A DNA stretch of 64,000 bases. Origin: Theocolax elegans. Its lineage: Eukaryota; Arthropoda; Insecta; Hymenoptera; Cerocephalidae. Of the stretch, positions 10,367 to 20,964 are shown piece by piece. Where the stretch lies: assembly GCA_026168455.1 (NCBI GenBank), contig CM047431.1, positions 24,493,365 through 24,557,364 of the forward strand, given 5' to 3'. How positions within the stretch are numbered: position 1 is the stretch's first letter; each line of letters opens with the position of its first letter. A model generated the notes under the pieces. The model saw only the letters and a list, made by a program, of their open reading frames with translations. It was not told the origin of the DNA and ran no database searches. Position numbers and translations under genes: made by a program.

Positions 10367-10932
10367 GTAAAAATTGCAAGTCGCCAATTATTAAGGTCCC
10401 AGGAGCAGGTCCCAATTTACTAAAATTACGAAACATACCAAAAGACGAAAATATTAATAAAAATAAAATATTAGAATTAAAAAGAATCACGGAAGAAAGT
10501 ATTTACACTTTAGGCAAAGTTGACATCAATTTTCCAAAGTTTGACATTGAATTCCATATAATAAATGACAACGTGCCTATAATCGAAGATGGTTTACTGG
10601 GAAGCGATTTTTTCTGTCAATTAGGTGCAAAAATTGATTATGCGAAAAGAATGTTAAGAGTTGTACACGTCTGTATCCCTTTTGTAGAAAACATATTATT
10701 GATCGAAGCAAAGGAAAGGTATGAAGACTCGACGATTAATGTCATAGAAAAACGTAACAGTATATTGAACGAGAGAACGGGAACGCGTAAGGGAATTTCC
10801 GCTAACCCTATGGGTGTCAATGTAAGAGAGGGTGAGGAAGTCGTAAAACATATCACACAGGTAATAAAACCACTTAAAAGGAATTCGTTTGGGGAAACAG
10901 GAAAAACAAATTATGCTAATGAAAATTTTTAA
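10354..10932 (+). pseudogene. Retropepsin-like protease, active-site Asp lost
   Basis: Frame +1 relative to Gag, as in Gypsy Pol. Landmarks are GAGPNLLKLRN and GLLGSDFFCQLGAKIDY. The active-site triad position preceding GAGPN reads V-P in place of the expected D-T, so the protease should be inactive. The downstream 70 residues are hydrophilic linker. It ends at TAA 10930-10932, but the same frame continues to 12291. Confidence 0.7.
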
Positions 10933-12291
10933 CGAAGGGAGATGTCGACACGAGAGGTTGATCATATTAATGAGAAAGTATATCTTGTAGAAGAGACGCG
11001 AATTCGAGGACATATAAGCCCATCGCGTAAGCAAGAGTCAATTCTAATTAAATCTCAAAGTCAGGACCGACCGGGTAGTCGAAATCAATTCAAAAATCAG
11101 AAAGATATTCAAATTTGATCTCAATGTAAAACTAAATCGGAAATACAAGATCCCAAGCGAAATCAAAATCAAATTCCAATTCAAAATCAAATTCTAAATC
11201 AAAATTTAAGTTTAAATGAAATTCAAAATCAAATTCTAATTCAAAATTCAGGTTCAAATGAAATTCAAAATCAAATTCTAAATCAAAATTCAAGTTCAAA
11301 TGAAATTCAAAATCAAATTCAAAATCTAAAATCGAGTTCAAAGGTAACTCAATATCGAAGTCTAAATGAAATTCCAAGCCTAAATCAAGTCTTACGTACG
11401 AAGGCAGTATGTGAGCCTAATGTATGTAAATTAATCGAACAAGGAAACGAAAAGACAAGTCAAGAAATTAAAATCATTAAGAAAATAGAAACAAATACCA
11501 AATCAAACCCAGTAATAAGGGAGAATGATGAAGAATACTTAAATCATAAAATTAACAAAGAAAGATTGCAAAAGCACTCTTCAAATAAAAAAAATAATAT
11601 TTTAAATGAACTCGAGAGTGATGAGGCAACTAATAAATCAAGCGCGCACCCAAATCCAAGAAACGAGAACAAAATAAGTAATGAAAAATATTCTAATTTT
11701 GTGATAAAGAGAAAAGATATGGAAGGTCTCGATTATAATACAAAAAATAAAAAGGCATTAGCACAAAATGAAAATGTAGACGCAAACGAATTCGATGAAG
11801 AAAGGTTGTTAATTTCGACACGCATGTTACAAAAAATTCTAGAGGAAGGTTTAATGAATAATGGAATTCTGTTGAATAATAACCAAGGCATAGAAATGTT
11901 AATAAGTAATATACTAATGGAAATAAAGTATCATGACTACTCAACAAATAACTCAAAGGAATTAAGACAAAATCTAAATAAATTAGGAAATTATGTAAAA
12001 CTACATGCTTCTGGGGGAGAATCTCATAAAAATGTTATTAAAGATATATTGGAGGGTTTACTTAAATTAAGAATTAATTTAAAAGGAAAAGGCGGAAAGA
12101 AACTAAAAGGTAGTCATAAAGTTTATCGCTTAGCATGCGTCATACCAAAAGGGAGAGCGGAAAAGGTAAAATCATTACTACGACTTGACCATTTGGCTGC
12201 TGCTGAAAGAGAAGAAATAGAAAAATTAATTGAGAAATATAGCGACATCTTTTACCTTCCGGGTGAAAAATTAACAGCAACACATATTTAA
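10933..12291 (+). pseudogene. Pol linker with Q/N-rich repeats and RT N-terminal edge
   Basis: Same frame as the protease, interrupted by TGA at 11116-11118. From about 11150 to 11380 it encodes a glutamine/asparagine-rich repeat built on NEIQNQI/NQILNQ units. After it comes a Lys/Asn-rich region and the entry to RT (RLDHLAAAEREEIEKL, DIFYLPGEKL). It ends early because a 34-bp tandem duplication (12271-12304 copied at 12305-12338) shifts the frame just before the RT core. Confidence 0.7.
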
Positions 12292-12415
12292 AAACTAACA
12301 AAAATTAACAGCAACACATATTTTAAAACTAACAATCCCAACAACGGATGATGTACCAATAACTTCAAAACAATACCGATTACCGCCGGTACATAAAGAA
12401 GAAATAGCAAGGCAA

Positions 12416-14584
12416 GTGCAAGACTTATTAGAAGTCGGCATTATCGAACCATCTACCTTATCGTACTCAAGCCCTTGTTTTCTAGTTCCTAAGAAAGAGG
12501 TCATACAAGGACGCAAGCAATACAGAATGGTGATCGACTATCGCAAATTAAATGCGAAAACCTTAGACGACCAATTTCCGCTACCGAATATAACTGAAAT
12601 AATAGACCAATTGGGCGGATCAAAAAAATTCTCAACTTTTGATCTTCAGGCTTCGTATCATCAAATAGAAATTGACGAACAAGGCCGTCACAAAACCGCG
12701 TTTGTTACAAATGGAGATTTGTACCATTTTAACCGAGGAAGCTTCGGACTACGAATAATGCCGGCTACATTCTCACGAGCACTTTCAATTGCACCCGCTG
12801 GACTTATCAATAAAGAACTTTTTTGCTTTATTGATGATATTATCTATTATTCGGAGACTCTACAAGAACATATTAAAAGATTAGAGAATTTATTTATTAG
12901 ACTGCGAAAAGCGGTTTTAAAATTACAACCAGAGAAAAGTGAATTTTTTAAAAAAACAATTACATATTTAGGTCATGTTATTAGTGCAGAAGGAATTAAA
13001 CCAGATTCGCGAAAAATTGAATCTGTACGAAAATTTCCACGCCCTCAAAATGCTAAAAATATCAAACAATTTTTGGGTTTAGCGGCCTACTATAGAAGAT
13101 TTATTTATCAATTTTCAAAAATTGCAAAACCTTTAACGGATTTATTAAAAAAGGACGTTCAATTTAAATGGTCAGAAGAAACAGAAAAGGCATTTGAGAC
13201 ATTACGCTTTCGTTTATGCGAAAAACCCGTATTAATTTTTCCAAATTTCGAAATTATTTTTAATCTAACGACCGACGCTTCGGGATATGCAATTGCTGGA
13301 GTCTTAAGTCAAAGTGAGATAGGGAAAGATCAACCCGTTGCATGCGAAAAACGTTGGGACACGTTTAACAAAGAAGGACTAGCAATAATATTTTGCATTA
13401 AGCATTTCCGACCGTATTTATTTGGACGAAAATTTTATCTTATAACAGATCATAAACCACTGGTATGGTTACAAACGCACAAGGACCCGAACTCACGAGT
13501 TACGCGATGGCGTCTTATATTTGCGGAGTACGATTTTAAAATTAAATACAGACCGGGTCGCTTAAATGTAGCAGACGCACTGTCTAGAAACCCTATAGAC
13601 AAGGTCCTAGTTATTACGAGAAGCAAGGCAATAGCGGCAGGTGATGAGCTCGAGTCTAGCCTAGTTGAACCACCACGGGATATGACCACGAGAGCGAAGG
13701 CGGGTCACCAGGTGAGCCAACGATATTTAGACGCGATAGAGGCTCTACGCCCGCAAAGGGGAAGAAAAAACGAGAGGCGAGCGAACGAACAATCACCGGA
13801 CCGTGGAGAAGAAACGCACGACGATACGGAGGCGGAAACTTTCGAGCCGGAACCCCTCGTTCACTCGAAAAATGCGCGGTTACGCTTACACGAAGATCTT
13901 GATCATGTTAATGAATCATTACTTGAAAACGATCCGCAATTCAGTCCTGATCAAATAAACGAAGAGACATCGATCTATGAAGAACAATTTAATCAAATTA
14001 ACGATAAACAAGTAATTATTACATGCAGAGAAAAATTATTTATGCGTAAGGACAATTATATGTATTTTGTTACTACAACAGGAGAACCATGCGACGATGG
14101 GGCTTCGCAATTAAAACTACAGAATAAATTACCAAGATTCAAGAAAATGCAGGTTGGAATACCAGTTTTGATAAATGTAAATACAAAAATTCATATAGCA
14201 TTACCGATACGAACAGAATCGTTAATCGGGCTAACTGGAATTGATAATAACCTAAATTTATTATGCAAAAATCTATATTTAACTTTAGATACAATACAGA
14301 TAAAATCAATAAGTATAGCGAAAACCGATAGAATTGAAAATTTAGAGTGGGAATTAGTTTTAGAAAAACTAAAAGGAGTTCTTAGTCAAAGCACGGTAAA
14401 ATTAATTGTTTGTTTAGGTCTAATACGATATCCGACACTAGACGATCGAGTTCCGATTATAGAAGAAGCTCACTGTTCGGCTATAGGAGGACATAGAGGC
14501 TATTTTATTTTAACACTACAAATCGGTGATTACGTGTGGCTGCAAAAAGGGCCAAAACCTAAGAAATTTGACGATCAATACTAG
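12416..14584 (+). pseudogene. RT, RNase H, macro-like domain and truncated integrase
   Basis: 722 codons. RT is essentially whole: YRMVIDYRKLN, FSTFDLQASYHQIEI, catalytic CFIDDII (about residue 140), FLGLAAYYRRF. RNase H follows (TTDASGYAIAG, TDHKPLVWL) with a small apparent internal deletion around its second acidic residue. After a charged linker comes a domain with LPIR and IKSISIAKTD...LEWELVLEKL, like the GxxGxxW-type segment of macro domains. Integrase keeps only the start of its zinc motif (EAHCSAIGGHRG) and then jumps to the C-terminal GDYVWLQKGPKP; the whole D,D,E core is deleted. TAG 14582-14584 interrupts the C-terminal region. Confidence 0.88.
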
Positions 14585-14704
14585 GGTCCATTTTTAGTTT
14601 TAGACGTTTCCGACAATGGGATTGTAAAAATTCAAATAAATGGAAGTAAAAATAAAATAGTGCACATAAATCGCTTACGCAAATCGCATATTGAAACCGA
14701 ATAA
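14585..14704 (+). pseudogene. Integrase C-terminal (GPF/Y) domain after stop
   Basis: Continues the Pol frame past the TAG: GPFLVLDVSDNG then VHINRLRKSHIETE, the GPF/Y module found at the end of Gypsy integrases. It ends at TAA 14702-14704. Confidence 0.75.
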
Positions 14705-14945
14705 GCTTGTTGGTATTTAAATTTAAGAGCATGACGAATGTAAATAAAAAAAAGTAATAAGCCATGTATATAGCAAAACTCTAACAATGATATGTATTTT
14801 CACAAATGCAAAAATGCTAAGGAAATCAATAAAGAATCAGTCAATAGATTCTGATAATTTTAAGAAAAAAAAACGGAAAGATAAAACTAAGCATTCTTGC
14901 AACGGTTCTATAAATAAAAAAAGAACGCTTTCATGAACTTATTTA
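14705..14945. other. Pol-env spacer, no gene
   Basis: AT-rich with A-runs (14861-14872); a splice-acceptor-like AG precedes the env start codon at 14946. Env of such elements is usually expressed from a spliced RNA, so this is where an acceptor would be expected. Confidence 0.4.
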
Positions 14946-15605
14946 ATGTTGCAGATGAGTTGTAAAACACTATTGGCCATCATTTATCTCACAACAATTA
15001 TACCAAGGAAAATCTATATTAACGCAATCATAGGGTACGACTGTTCGCAGCACGTCTCAAATTTAACAACATTTTCGTTAATTCGCGTAGAAAAATGCGA
15101 TATACCTGAACCTGTAGTAAATACAACAAAAATTTATGTACGACTATTGCAATTAAATTATTTTTCAAGCACTCATGTAAAGCTTTGTAAAGTAGAAATA
15201 AAAAGATCGGTAACATACTGCGGCGCGTTTTCGCATAGAAAAGACAAAAATAGAGGGGAGGTTCAGTTTATTGATGAAATTTCTAGGGAAGAATGTAATA
15301 GAATGCATGTATACCGCGCACACCGAGTACGAGACGAAGTAATAAGTAACTTAAAACTGAACGAATCGATTGTCCAACCAATGACGTTTGTTGGGAAGGT
15401 AGATCAAGCAGGAGATTGTAGTAACGCGGGAATGTACGCGGATCCATATGGTATTTTTGACGATGCTATAGTCACAGGCTATGTTACTATTACTTTAAGG
15501 GATTACTATGCACCGGTAAACTTAAGGGGACGTCGTACCCGACAAAACATTGTTCGCAGGTCCGCGCTACCTGTTTTATCGATACCCTATATAAAATTAA
15601 CTTAA
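14946..15605 (+). pseudogene. Glycoprotein ectodomain, chuvirus-like class (env 1, N-terminal part)
   Basis: 219 codons with a hydrophobic N-terminal signal segment (LLAIIYLTTII). The ectodomain has regularly spaced Cys residues (GYDCS, EKCDIPEP, KLCKVEIKRSVTYCG, EECNRMHV) and N-glycosylation sites. From memory of the families, this pattern is the glycoprotein class shared by chuviruses and some insect LTR retroelements; no search was run. It would mediate entry of an enveloped particle. It terminates early, and the central ectodomain is missing before the C-terminal part at 16141. Alternative: an unrelated arthropod viral glycoprotein. Confidence 0.55.
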
Positions 15606-15616
15606 CAGAAATCATC

Positions 15617-15694
15617 TGTGGCGCCCTCTGTATTATATACTAATACATATTTAGTTGCATGCCTACAGATGGCGCTAACAAGCGTTAACGTAAT
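15617..15694. repeat. Small inverted-repeat insertion with GGCGC-type ends
   Basis: GTGGCGCCCTCTGTA at about 15619 pairs with TACAGATGGCGCTAAC ending near 15690, giving a ~75-bp hairpin-type insert typical of short insect MITEs. It lies just after the truncated glycoprotein frame and may be part of what broke it. Confidence 0.5.
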
Positions 15695-15898
15695 ATAAGA
15701 TATAGAACACAACGCTAGTAAAAGTAATTACAAAATTAATTGTAAAAGAATATAAAATTACTGTAAAAGTAAATGAATAGTTTACTACAAAACTTATAAG
15801 CATATCTAATCAGTTTATCGGATTATCTGGAGAAATGGCAAATTATATTTGCAAATTATTCTTATATTATACATGTGTAATATTAATTCTAAAAATTA
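15695..15898. other. AT-rich remnant between the env 1 parts
   Basis: No coding similarity seen. It occupies the place of the missing central ectodomain of the glycoprotein. Confidence 0.4.
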
Positions 15899-16140
15899 CG
15901 GTAACGTGTACTGTACGTACTCTTTACGGTAACGTGTACTGTACGTACTCTTTACGGTAACGTGTACTGTACGTACACTTTACGGTAACGTGTACTGTAC
16001 GTACACTTTATGAATTGTGTACTATACGTACACTTTATGAGTTGTGTACTGTACGTACACTTTATGAATTGTGTACTGTACGTACACTTTATGAATTGTG
16101 TACTGTACGTACACTTTATGAGTTGTGTAATGTGCGTACA
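15899..16140 (+). repeat. 27/28-bp minisatellite within env 1
   Basis: About eight to nine head-to-tail copies of a unit containing GTGTACTGTACGTACACTTT. The first copies have 28-bp spacing with GGTAACG; later copies have 27-bp spacing with GAATTG, and those encode repeated nonapeptides (CTVRTLYEL). Each unit contains the palindromic GTACTGTACGTAC. The array joins in frame to the C-terminal part of the glycoprotein. Confidence 0.9.
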
Positions 16141-16590
16141 TTAGGAATGACCGGGAAAAAGGTAGATGAAAACGGTATGTCTATTACCCGATTATTCGAT
16201 GAAGAAGCGTTGACAGAATTAGCCAATAACACTTGGATGAAAATTTGGGGGCAATTATGTACTTTCGGATCATTTAGCGCAGCTATTATAGGCATTTTTA
16301 TGATAGGGCGTTTAATAAAATTTTTAGTTGATACCATTTTACATGGTTATGCTTTGTATAGTTTATATGGGTGGTCACTTCATATTATAAGAGCCATTTG
16401 GAATTCAGTCACTCAATTGTTACTGCACGTCGCAAGGGATAAACCAACACGTGACGCAAGGAAAAAGAGGGAAGAACAAGCTACGCCTTCGGAAGTAGCG
16501 GGCACGCGAGCGAAACATTTTTCGGACTCGCACGTACCTTATTCGCCCCGCCCGAACCTAGCACCTACGCGACACAACCTACTGTGGTAA
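16141..16590 (+). pseudogene. Glycoprotein C-terminal part with membrane anchor (env 1)
   Basis: Membrane-proximal helix (EEALTELANNTWMKIWGQL), then a long hydrophobic stretch (FSAAIIGIFMIGRLIKFLV) and a second amphipathic/hydrophobic segment (LYGWSLHIIRAIW), then a basic cytoplasmic tail. This matches the layout expected for the C-terminus of the glycoprotein begun at 14946. It is in frame with the minisatellite but separated from the ectodomain by it. Confidence 0.6.
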
Positions 16591-16779
16591 GAGTCAATGA
16601 GTCAGGAGGGGGTAAAATAGTAAGTTGCGGAGTTCGAAATAATCTATATCCGCAAATATTTATAGAACCGGATATATCTTTTCTACCGCCACGCAGAAAA
16701 CGCAAATTCGATAACGTGTAAATTTTGTTATTTCAACTGAATGTTTATTAAACAAAAAATAAAAGGTGTCATTTATAAA

Positions 16780-17008
16780 ATAAAAAAAAATTGCAAAATG
16801 GAAAAAAAAATATATACATTAGCAGAAGTACAAAGATACAATGTTATGAGCGCTTTGATTAGTTTGAGAATTCAATTACATGGGCATCGCAAAAAGGAAA
16901 CGAAAGCACTTTCCAATTCGGCACGCGAATGGAAAGAATGTTACATAATTATAAAGCATTGGGAGAAATAGCATAAGAAGAATGTAGGGAAATAACCGAT
17001 TCATGCCC
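16780..17008 (+). pseudogene. Gag remnant, upstream half (split by a TIR element)
   Basis: One reading frame gives FGTRMERMLHNYKALGEIA, a stop, then EECREITDS, resembling the capsid segment just before the C-terminal capsid helix of Gypsy Gags. The continuation of the same kind of protein is at 17873-18056, on the other side of the inserted TIR element. It is from a different Gag than that at 8722-10366, which argues for a second retroelement. Confidence 0.45.
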
Positions 17009-17872
17009 AAGGTAAAAGTACCAGTGCCGGAACGGTTTTTGAATAGGTATATGAATTTTACTTATTTTTGAGCAAAATAAAGAGCTATACCATTAGCTTT
17101 TGTTCGCTTATGAAAAATTAATATTTTTTCTTATTGATTCTATTTTTTTTTGTTTAATTTTAACTTTTATTATTAAATAGGAGATAAAAAACTGATAATG
17201 TGAATTTGTACGCTATTTGGAACATTTAAAATAATTTTGTAGGTTAGAAACATGTTTTTTAAATAATTTATTTTCAAGGCATAGTTGACTCTTCAAAGAT
17301 GATGTAAAATATTAAAATAGTTATTAGTTAATAAAAACTATCAAAAAGACATTTAAAAAATGTAAATAAATATAAAATATCTTAATGTTAAAAGTGTTTC
17401 ACGAAACGGACAAAATATAGATTTAAGTATCAATTATGAAACATTTTTTCTTGCTGTTCCAAACTTATGGACATGAGAAAATGATGTACATATTTTGAAA
17501 CAGCATAATTTATGAATCAATTAGATAGAAATTTGAATTTTAGTGTACATCATATAAAATTATAGCTTATATACATAATATATGTTTATAAAGTAGAATG
17601 AAATATGTTTAAATAGCTTAAAATAAGGCTTCGGAAATCAGCACTACTAGTCACCATAACCTTTCAAATTAGTTAACTTTTGACCCTTTTATAATTTTTT
17701 AACTTGATTACATATTTTTTACGTTCTTAAATTTATAAATCTAGATTTCTTAACTTATTTGAAATTTGATTTATTTTTTTCACTTATAAAAGACTGAAAG
17801 TTTTGTTAAAATATAATAATTTAACTCTATGTTCCACAATACGGCACGTTCCGCAATAGGTACTTTTACCTT
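17009..17872. mobile_element. TIR element of about 864 bp inserted in a gag remnant
   Basis: The left end AAGGTAAAAGTACCAGTGCC is mirrored at 17847-17872 (GCAATAGGTACTTTTACCTT), giving ~26-bp imperfect terminal inverted repeats (CGGAACG also pairs). The interior is AT-rich and non-coding. The same AAGGTAAAAGTACCA end occurs at 41103, so this is a dispersed non-autonomous family. TA occurs symmetrically inside the ends and could be the target duplication. Confidence 0.7.
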
Positions 17873-18056
17873 ACAAGGCGAAAATCTAGCAATCAGGGCA
17901 TTTTTAAAGGGGCTTCGACCGGAAGTCAAAAGATACATTTGTAAACCGGAAATCTACACAAATCTGGACCATGCAATTCGTCATGCGCGCAACATTCAAT
18001 ATCATTTACATGACTTGAGAATGTTTAGAAAACGATGTTCGATTATTCTACAGTAA
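17873..18056 (+). pseudogene. Gag remnant, downstream half
   Basis: LAIRAFLKGLRPEVKRYICK and LDHAIRHARNIQYHL are typical of the C-terminal capsid helix region of Gypsy Gags (RAFxxGLRPE). It starts right at the end of the inserted TIR element and stops before any zinc knuckle, so only a fragment remains. Confidence 0.65.
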
Positions 18057-18486
18057 TTAATTTAAATACATAAAATAAATAATCGATTTTTTTTATCCAT
18101 ACAGAATTGAATGGACGATGGTGTAGATCGATGGAAAATCGAAACCTTTCATGTTACAGGCCGATTCTGCCGCATCCAGTTCTTTTCTACGCAAGATTAT
18201 AGTAACCTTTTGCGATAAATACTAATAAAATATTATTAGCAAATCTGTCTAAGTACTTTAGGGACAAAAGACTCAATTAATCTTAGGACTAAAAATTAAT
18301 ATTACGTAAAAAAAGGGAACGTAATATATATATATTATTTATTTATTTGCTACTGTTTGTGGTTTGCTTATCGATATAAAGTTTTAGTTAAGAATTAAAG
18401 ATATATATGTATATACATAATACCTATATTTAGACAGTATAGGAATATTCTATAAGCTTAAACAGTATACTATATTAATAAAAAAA
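18057..18486. other. AT-rich sequence, no gene seen
   Basis: No ORF or RNA signal. It includes TA-rich tracts (18328-18342 and 18400-18420). It leads into the Cys-rich ORF, whose upstream A-run may serve as leader. Confidence 0.5.
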
Positions 18487-18975
18487 ATGTCAGTTTTATT
18501 AAGAAATTGGGAGCCACTTTGCTATTTTTGCCATAATACATACCTGTGCCATTATTGTTATGCGACAAAATTGTCACACATAGAAAAAATTCGGTTTTCA
18601 TTAAGTGCTACACGAACGATACGCGAATTAATTTGTACTTTTACTGATCTAAAATGTTTTTGTTGCGGACTCCCAATTCCTTTCAAAAGTTATCTTATTG
18701 AGCAAGAAGTTAAATGCAATGGATATGTACTAACGCGCGTAAATGGCGGATTACACGAATGTATAACATCGCAATTACAACCTGGAGAACAACGTAAATG
18801 GAATTTCTTGACTCCAGCGCGAGTAAATAAACAAAATAGTATTCTATTCGAAGAGAGCACGAAAGTATTATGTAAACGAAGCACTAAAGGAATCGACCAA
18901 CATACAGAAACCAGTAGAGCAGAATCAACAAATCCAAAGATTCAAGAGGTGAAAAAAGAAAATAAAGCTGAATGA
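18487..18975 (+). CDS. Cys-rich small protein between gag remnant and env 2
   Basis: An intact 162-codon frame, unlike its neighbours. The N-terminal 65 residues hold CxxC pairs (CYFC, CHYC) and then CFCCGLPIPF, suggesting one or two zinc-binding knuckles; the C-terminal third is Lys/Glu-rich. I do not recognise it with certainty. The second CxxC with a following LP and the spacing recall E6/zinc-ribbon-type viral accessory proteins, which is only a resemblance. Its position just upstream of an errantivirus-type env suggests an accessory ORF of that retroelement. The start is the first ATG after a long A-run. Confidence 0.5.
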   Translation: MSVLLRNWEPLCYFCHNTYLCHYCYATKLSHIEKIRFSLSATRTIRELICTFTDLKCFCCGLPIPFKSYLIEQEVKCNGYVLTRVNGGLHECITSQLQPGEQRKWNFLTPARVNKQNSILFEESTKVLCKRSTKGIDQHTETSRAESTNPKIQEVKKENKAE

Positions 18976-19181
18976 AAGAAATTATGCGTATACCGATGAT
19001 ATTAAGCGCGTATTGAAATAAATCTCAGAGAAACATGAAAGTATGTGTAATTAACATAATACAATAAATTGGAACGCATAGGAAAAATAAGTTAAAAAAA
19101 TATATATATACAAACGCACATAAATAAAGGAACGATATGTTGGACATAATAAAGTTTTTTTATTATTATGTGACAGACAAA
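18976..19181. other. Spacer before env 2
   Basis: AT-rich, no gene. The env 2 frame is technically open from 19137, but the downstream ATG at 19182 directly precedes the hydrophobic signal-like segment. Confidence 0.4.
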
Positions 19182-20964
19182 ATGGAGAAGATTATGTACG
19201 CATTTTTCATCGTGATTCACGTTGTGATTGCGACGACTCAAAATAAGGCAATTGTAACAGAGCGAAATAACCCCGGCATCATTTTTAATCGATTGCAAGA
19301 AATAGACTTTATTAAACAAGAATGGTGTATAATAACTACAATTGACACGCAGAAAGTTTTCGGAATCCAAGAAAATTTTACAAAAATAATACAAGATATT
19401 GTACAATCCGACACGTATACAAGGCTAAAGGAGGCGGTAACGATAAGCAGAATTTATTTATTACAAGAAAAAATGCGCGAGTTCTCTAGAATAAGAGACG
19501 CTTATATCACTTCAGCGACTTCATATTCGTCAGGGGACGAAGTTTTAGATAAGGGGGGAGGGGGGACGAAAACGCATTTACAAAAAATTCATCACTAGAT
19601 ATAGTATCAATTATTACGCAAATGAGACATCACTCTCGAGAAGCAATGTTAGGAAGAGGTACAGCAAAGGCATACATAGATAATGAAATCATGCAAACTT
19701 TAGAAAAAATGTCTGTAGAAATGAAGCAACTGGAAGCAATATTACAAATACTACAAGGAGAAAAAGGAGTAATAGATATTGACAAATCAAGAGTTGAGGA
19801 AACAATCAATCTAGCATTAAAAAATTTGGATAGTTACTTGGATATAGCCAACACGATAACAAGTTTATTGTCAACAACAAAGTTTTCCGGCGCTACAAAA
19901 AATTTAAGAATTATTTTAAAAATGATAGAAAAAATATCCGAAACCAAGAGTCCGGTAAAAATTGAACAAATAAATGCGGCGATAATTTCCGAGTTCGCTC
20001 CAAGAGAATTAACAATTTATAAAGATCACATAATTATGCAAATAATAATGCCAATGATAGAAAAGGAAACGCACACCTTGCACAAAATGCTTCCAGTGCC
20101 ACTTTTCCAACAAGGGGATTTAATCCATAATGCAGCGTACATTCAACCCAGGGACGATTTTATAGCCTCTCTTCCCAACGGGGAAAACACACCTTTTTAA
20201 GTACAACGCAGCTGTCGAGATGCATTAAATTACAAAGGAATTATATATGCGTAAGGGAAAACCCTGTGCATCTCCAACGAGAGTGTGAAAGCAAATTATT
20301 ACTGGAACAAGATTATGCAACTTTTAGTTCATGTAGAATTAATTTTATGAAAGGCAAGAACTTATACATCATTAAAACTGCTCATCCAAGACACTATGTT
20401 TACTCAGTCGCAAAGCCTACACTCGTAAATGTATTTTGCCCAGGATTCGAGGAGACATACACTTTTCAACAAGCAGGAATGATTTCCCTCTCAGCGGGAT
20501 GCCACTTTAAGGTTCACGATAACATCTACTACGCTTCAGAGCTGCTGGTGAGAGAAAAGGACACGTACTATTTACCACCATTGCAGTTGATCGGAGCAGG
20601 GAAAAACCTTCCGAGCGATTTAAAACCGGATAAAAGTATTAATGTTAAAATTGAAAATCAAATAACTGATGCTTACTTACATGGATTGGTTATTACACTA
20701 ATGCTTTTTGCCGGAAGCTTATTACTATGTCGATATATTTTCCAAAAATGTATTAGGAAATCAAGAAAAGACAAAGTAGAGTACGTCCCAATGCGACCAG
20801 TTGATCCGACAATACAATGGAATTTCTTACCTCGAGAACACGTATATGCAACTCCGAGAACACCACCCAAGACGTATGAACCAGTACCACCTCCGAACAC
20901 GCCAGTTTTATCCGAGAAAACTGAACCAAGTAACAATGCTTCTATTAGTAACTACTATTTTTAA
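19182..20964 (+). pseudogene. Errantivirus/baculovirus-F-type envelope protein (env 2), frameshifted twice
   Basis: Three frames make one gene: 19182-19598 (signal segment IMYAFFIVIHVVIATT, then a charged heptad-rich N-terminus), 19622-20200 (helical ectodomain), and 20266-20964 with upstream codons in that frame (CIKLQRNYICV, Cys-rich membrane-proximal region, one transmembrane segment around LHGLVITLMLFAGSLLL, then a Pro-rich cytoplasmic tail). Breaks lie near 19553-19566, in runs of G, and near 20195-20200, in a run of T. The layout matches Gypsy/errantivirus Env, related to baculovirus F proteins, which fuse membranes. The tail ends 60 bases from LTR-end sequence. It is unrelated in pattern to env 1. 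Confidence 0.7.

Noticed and set aside
11132..11377. 81-codon minus-strand ORF of Phe/Asp/Leu/Glu repeats
   Set aside because: It is the mirror of the minisatellite; the plus frame is continuous with Pol before and after, so that is the coding strand.
15899..16140. Possible CRISPR-like repeat array
   Set aside because: Units are head-to-tail with no unique spacers, in a eukaryotic retroelement: a minisatellite.
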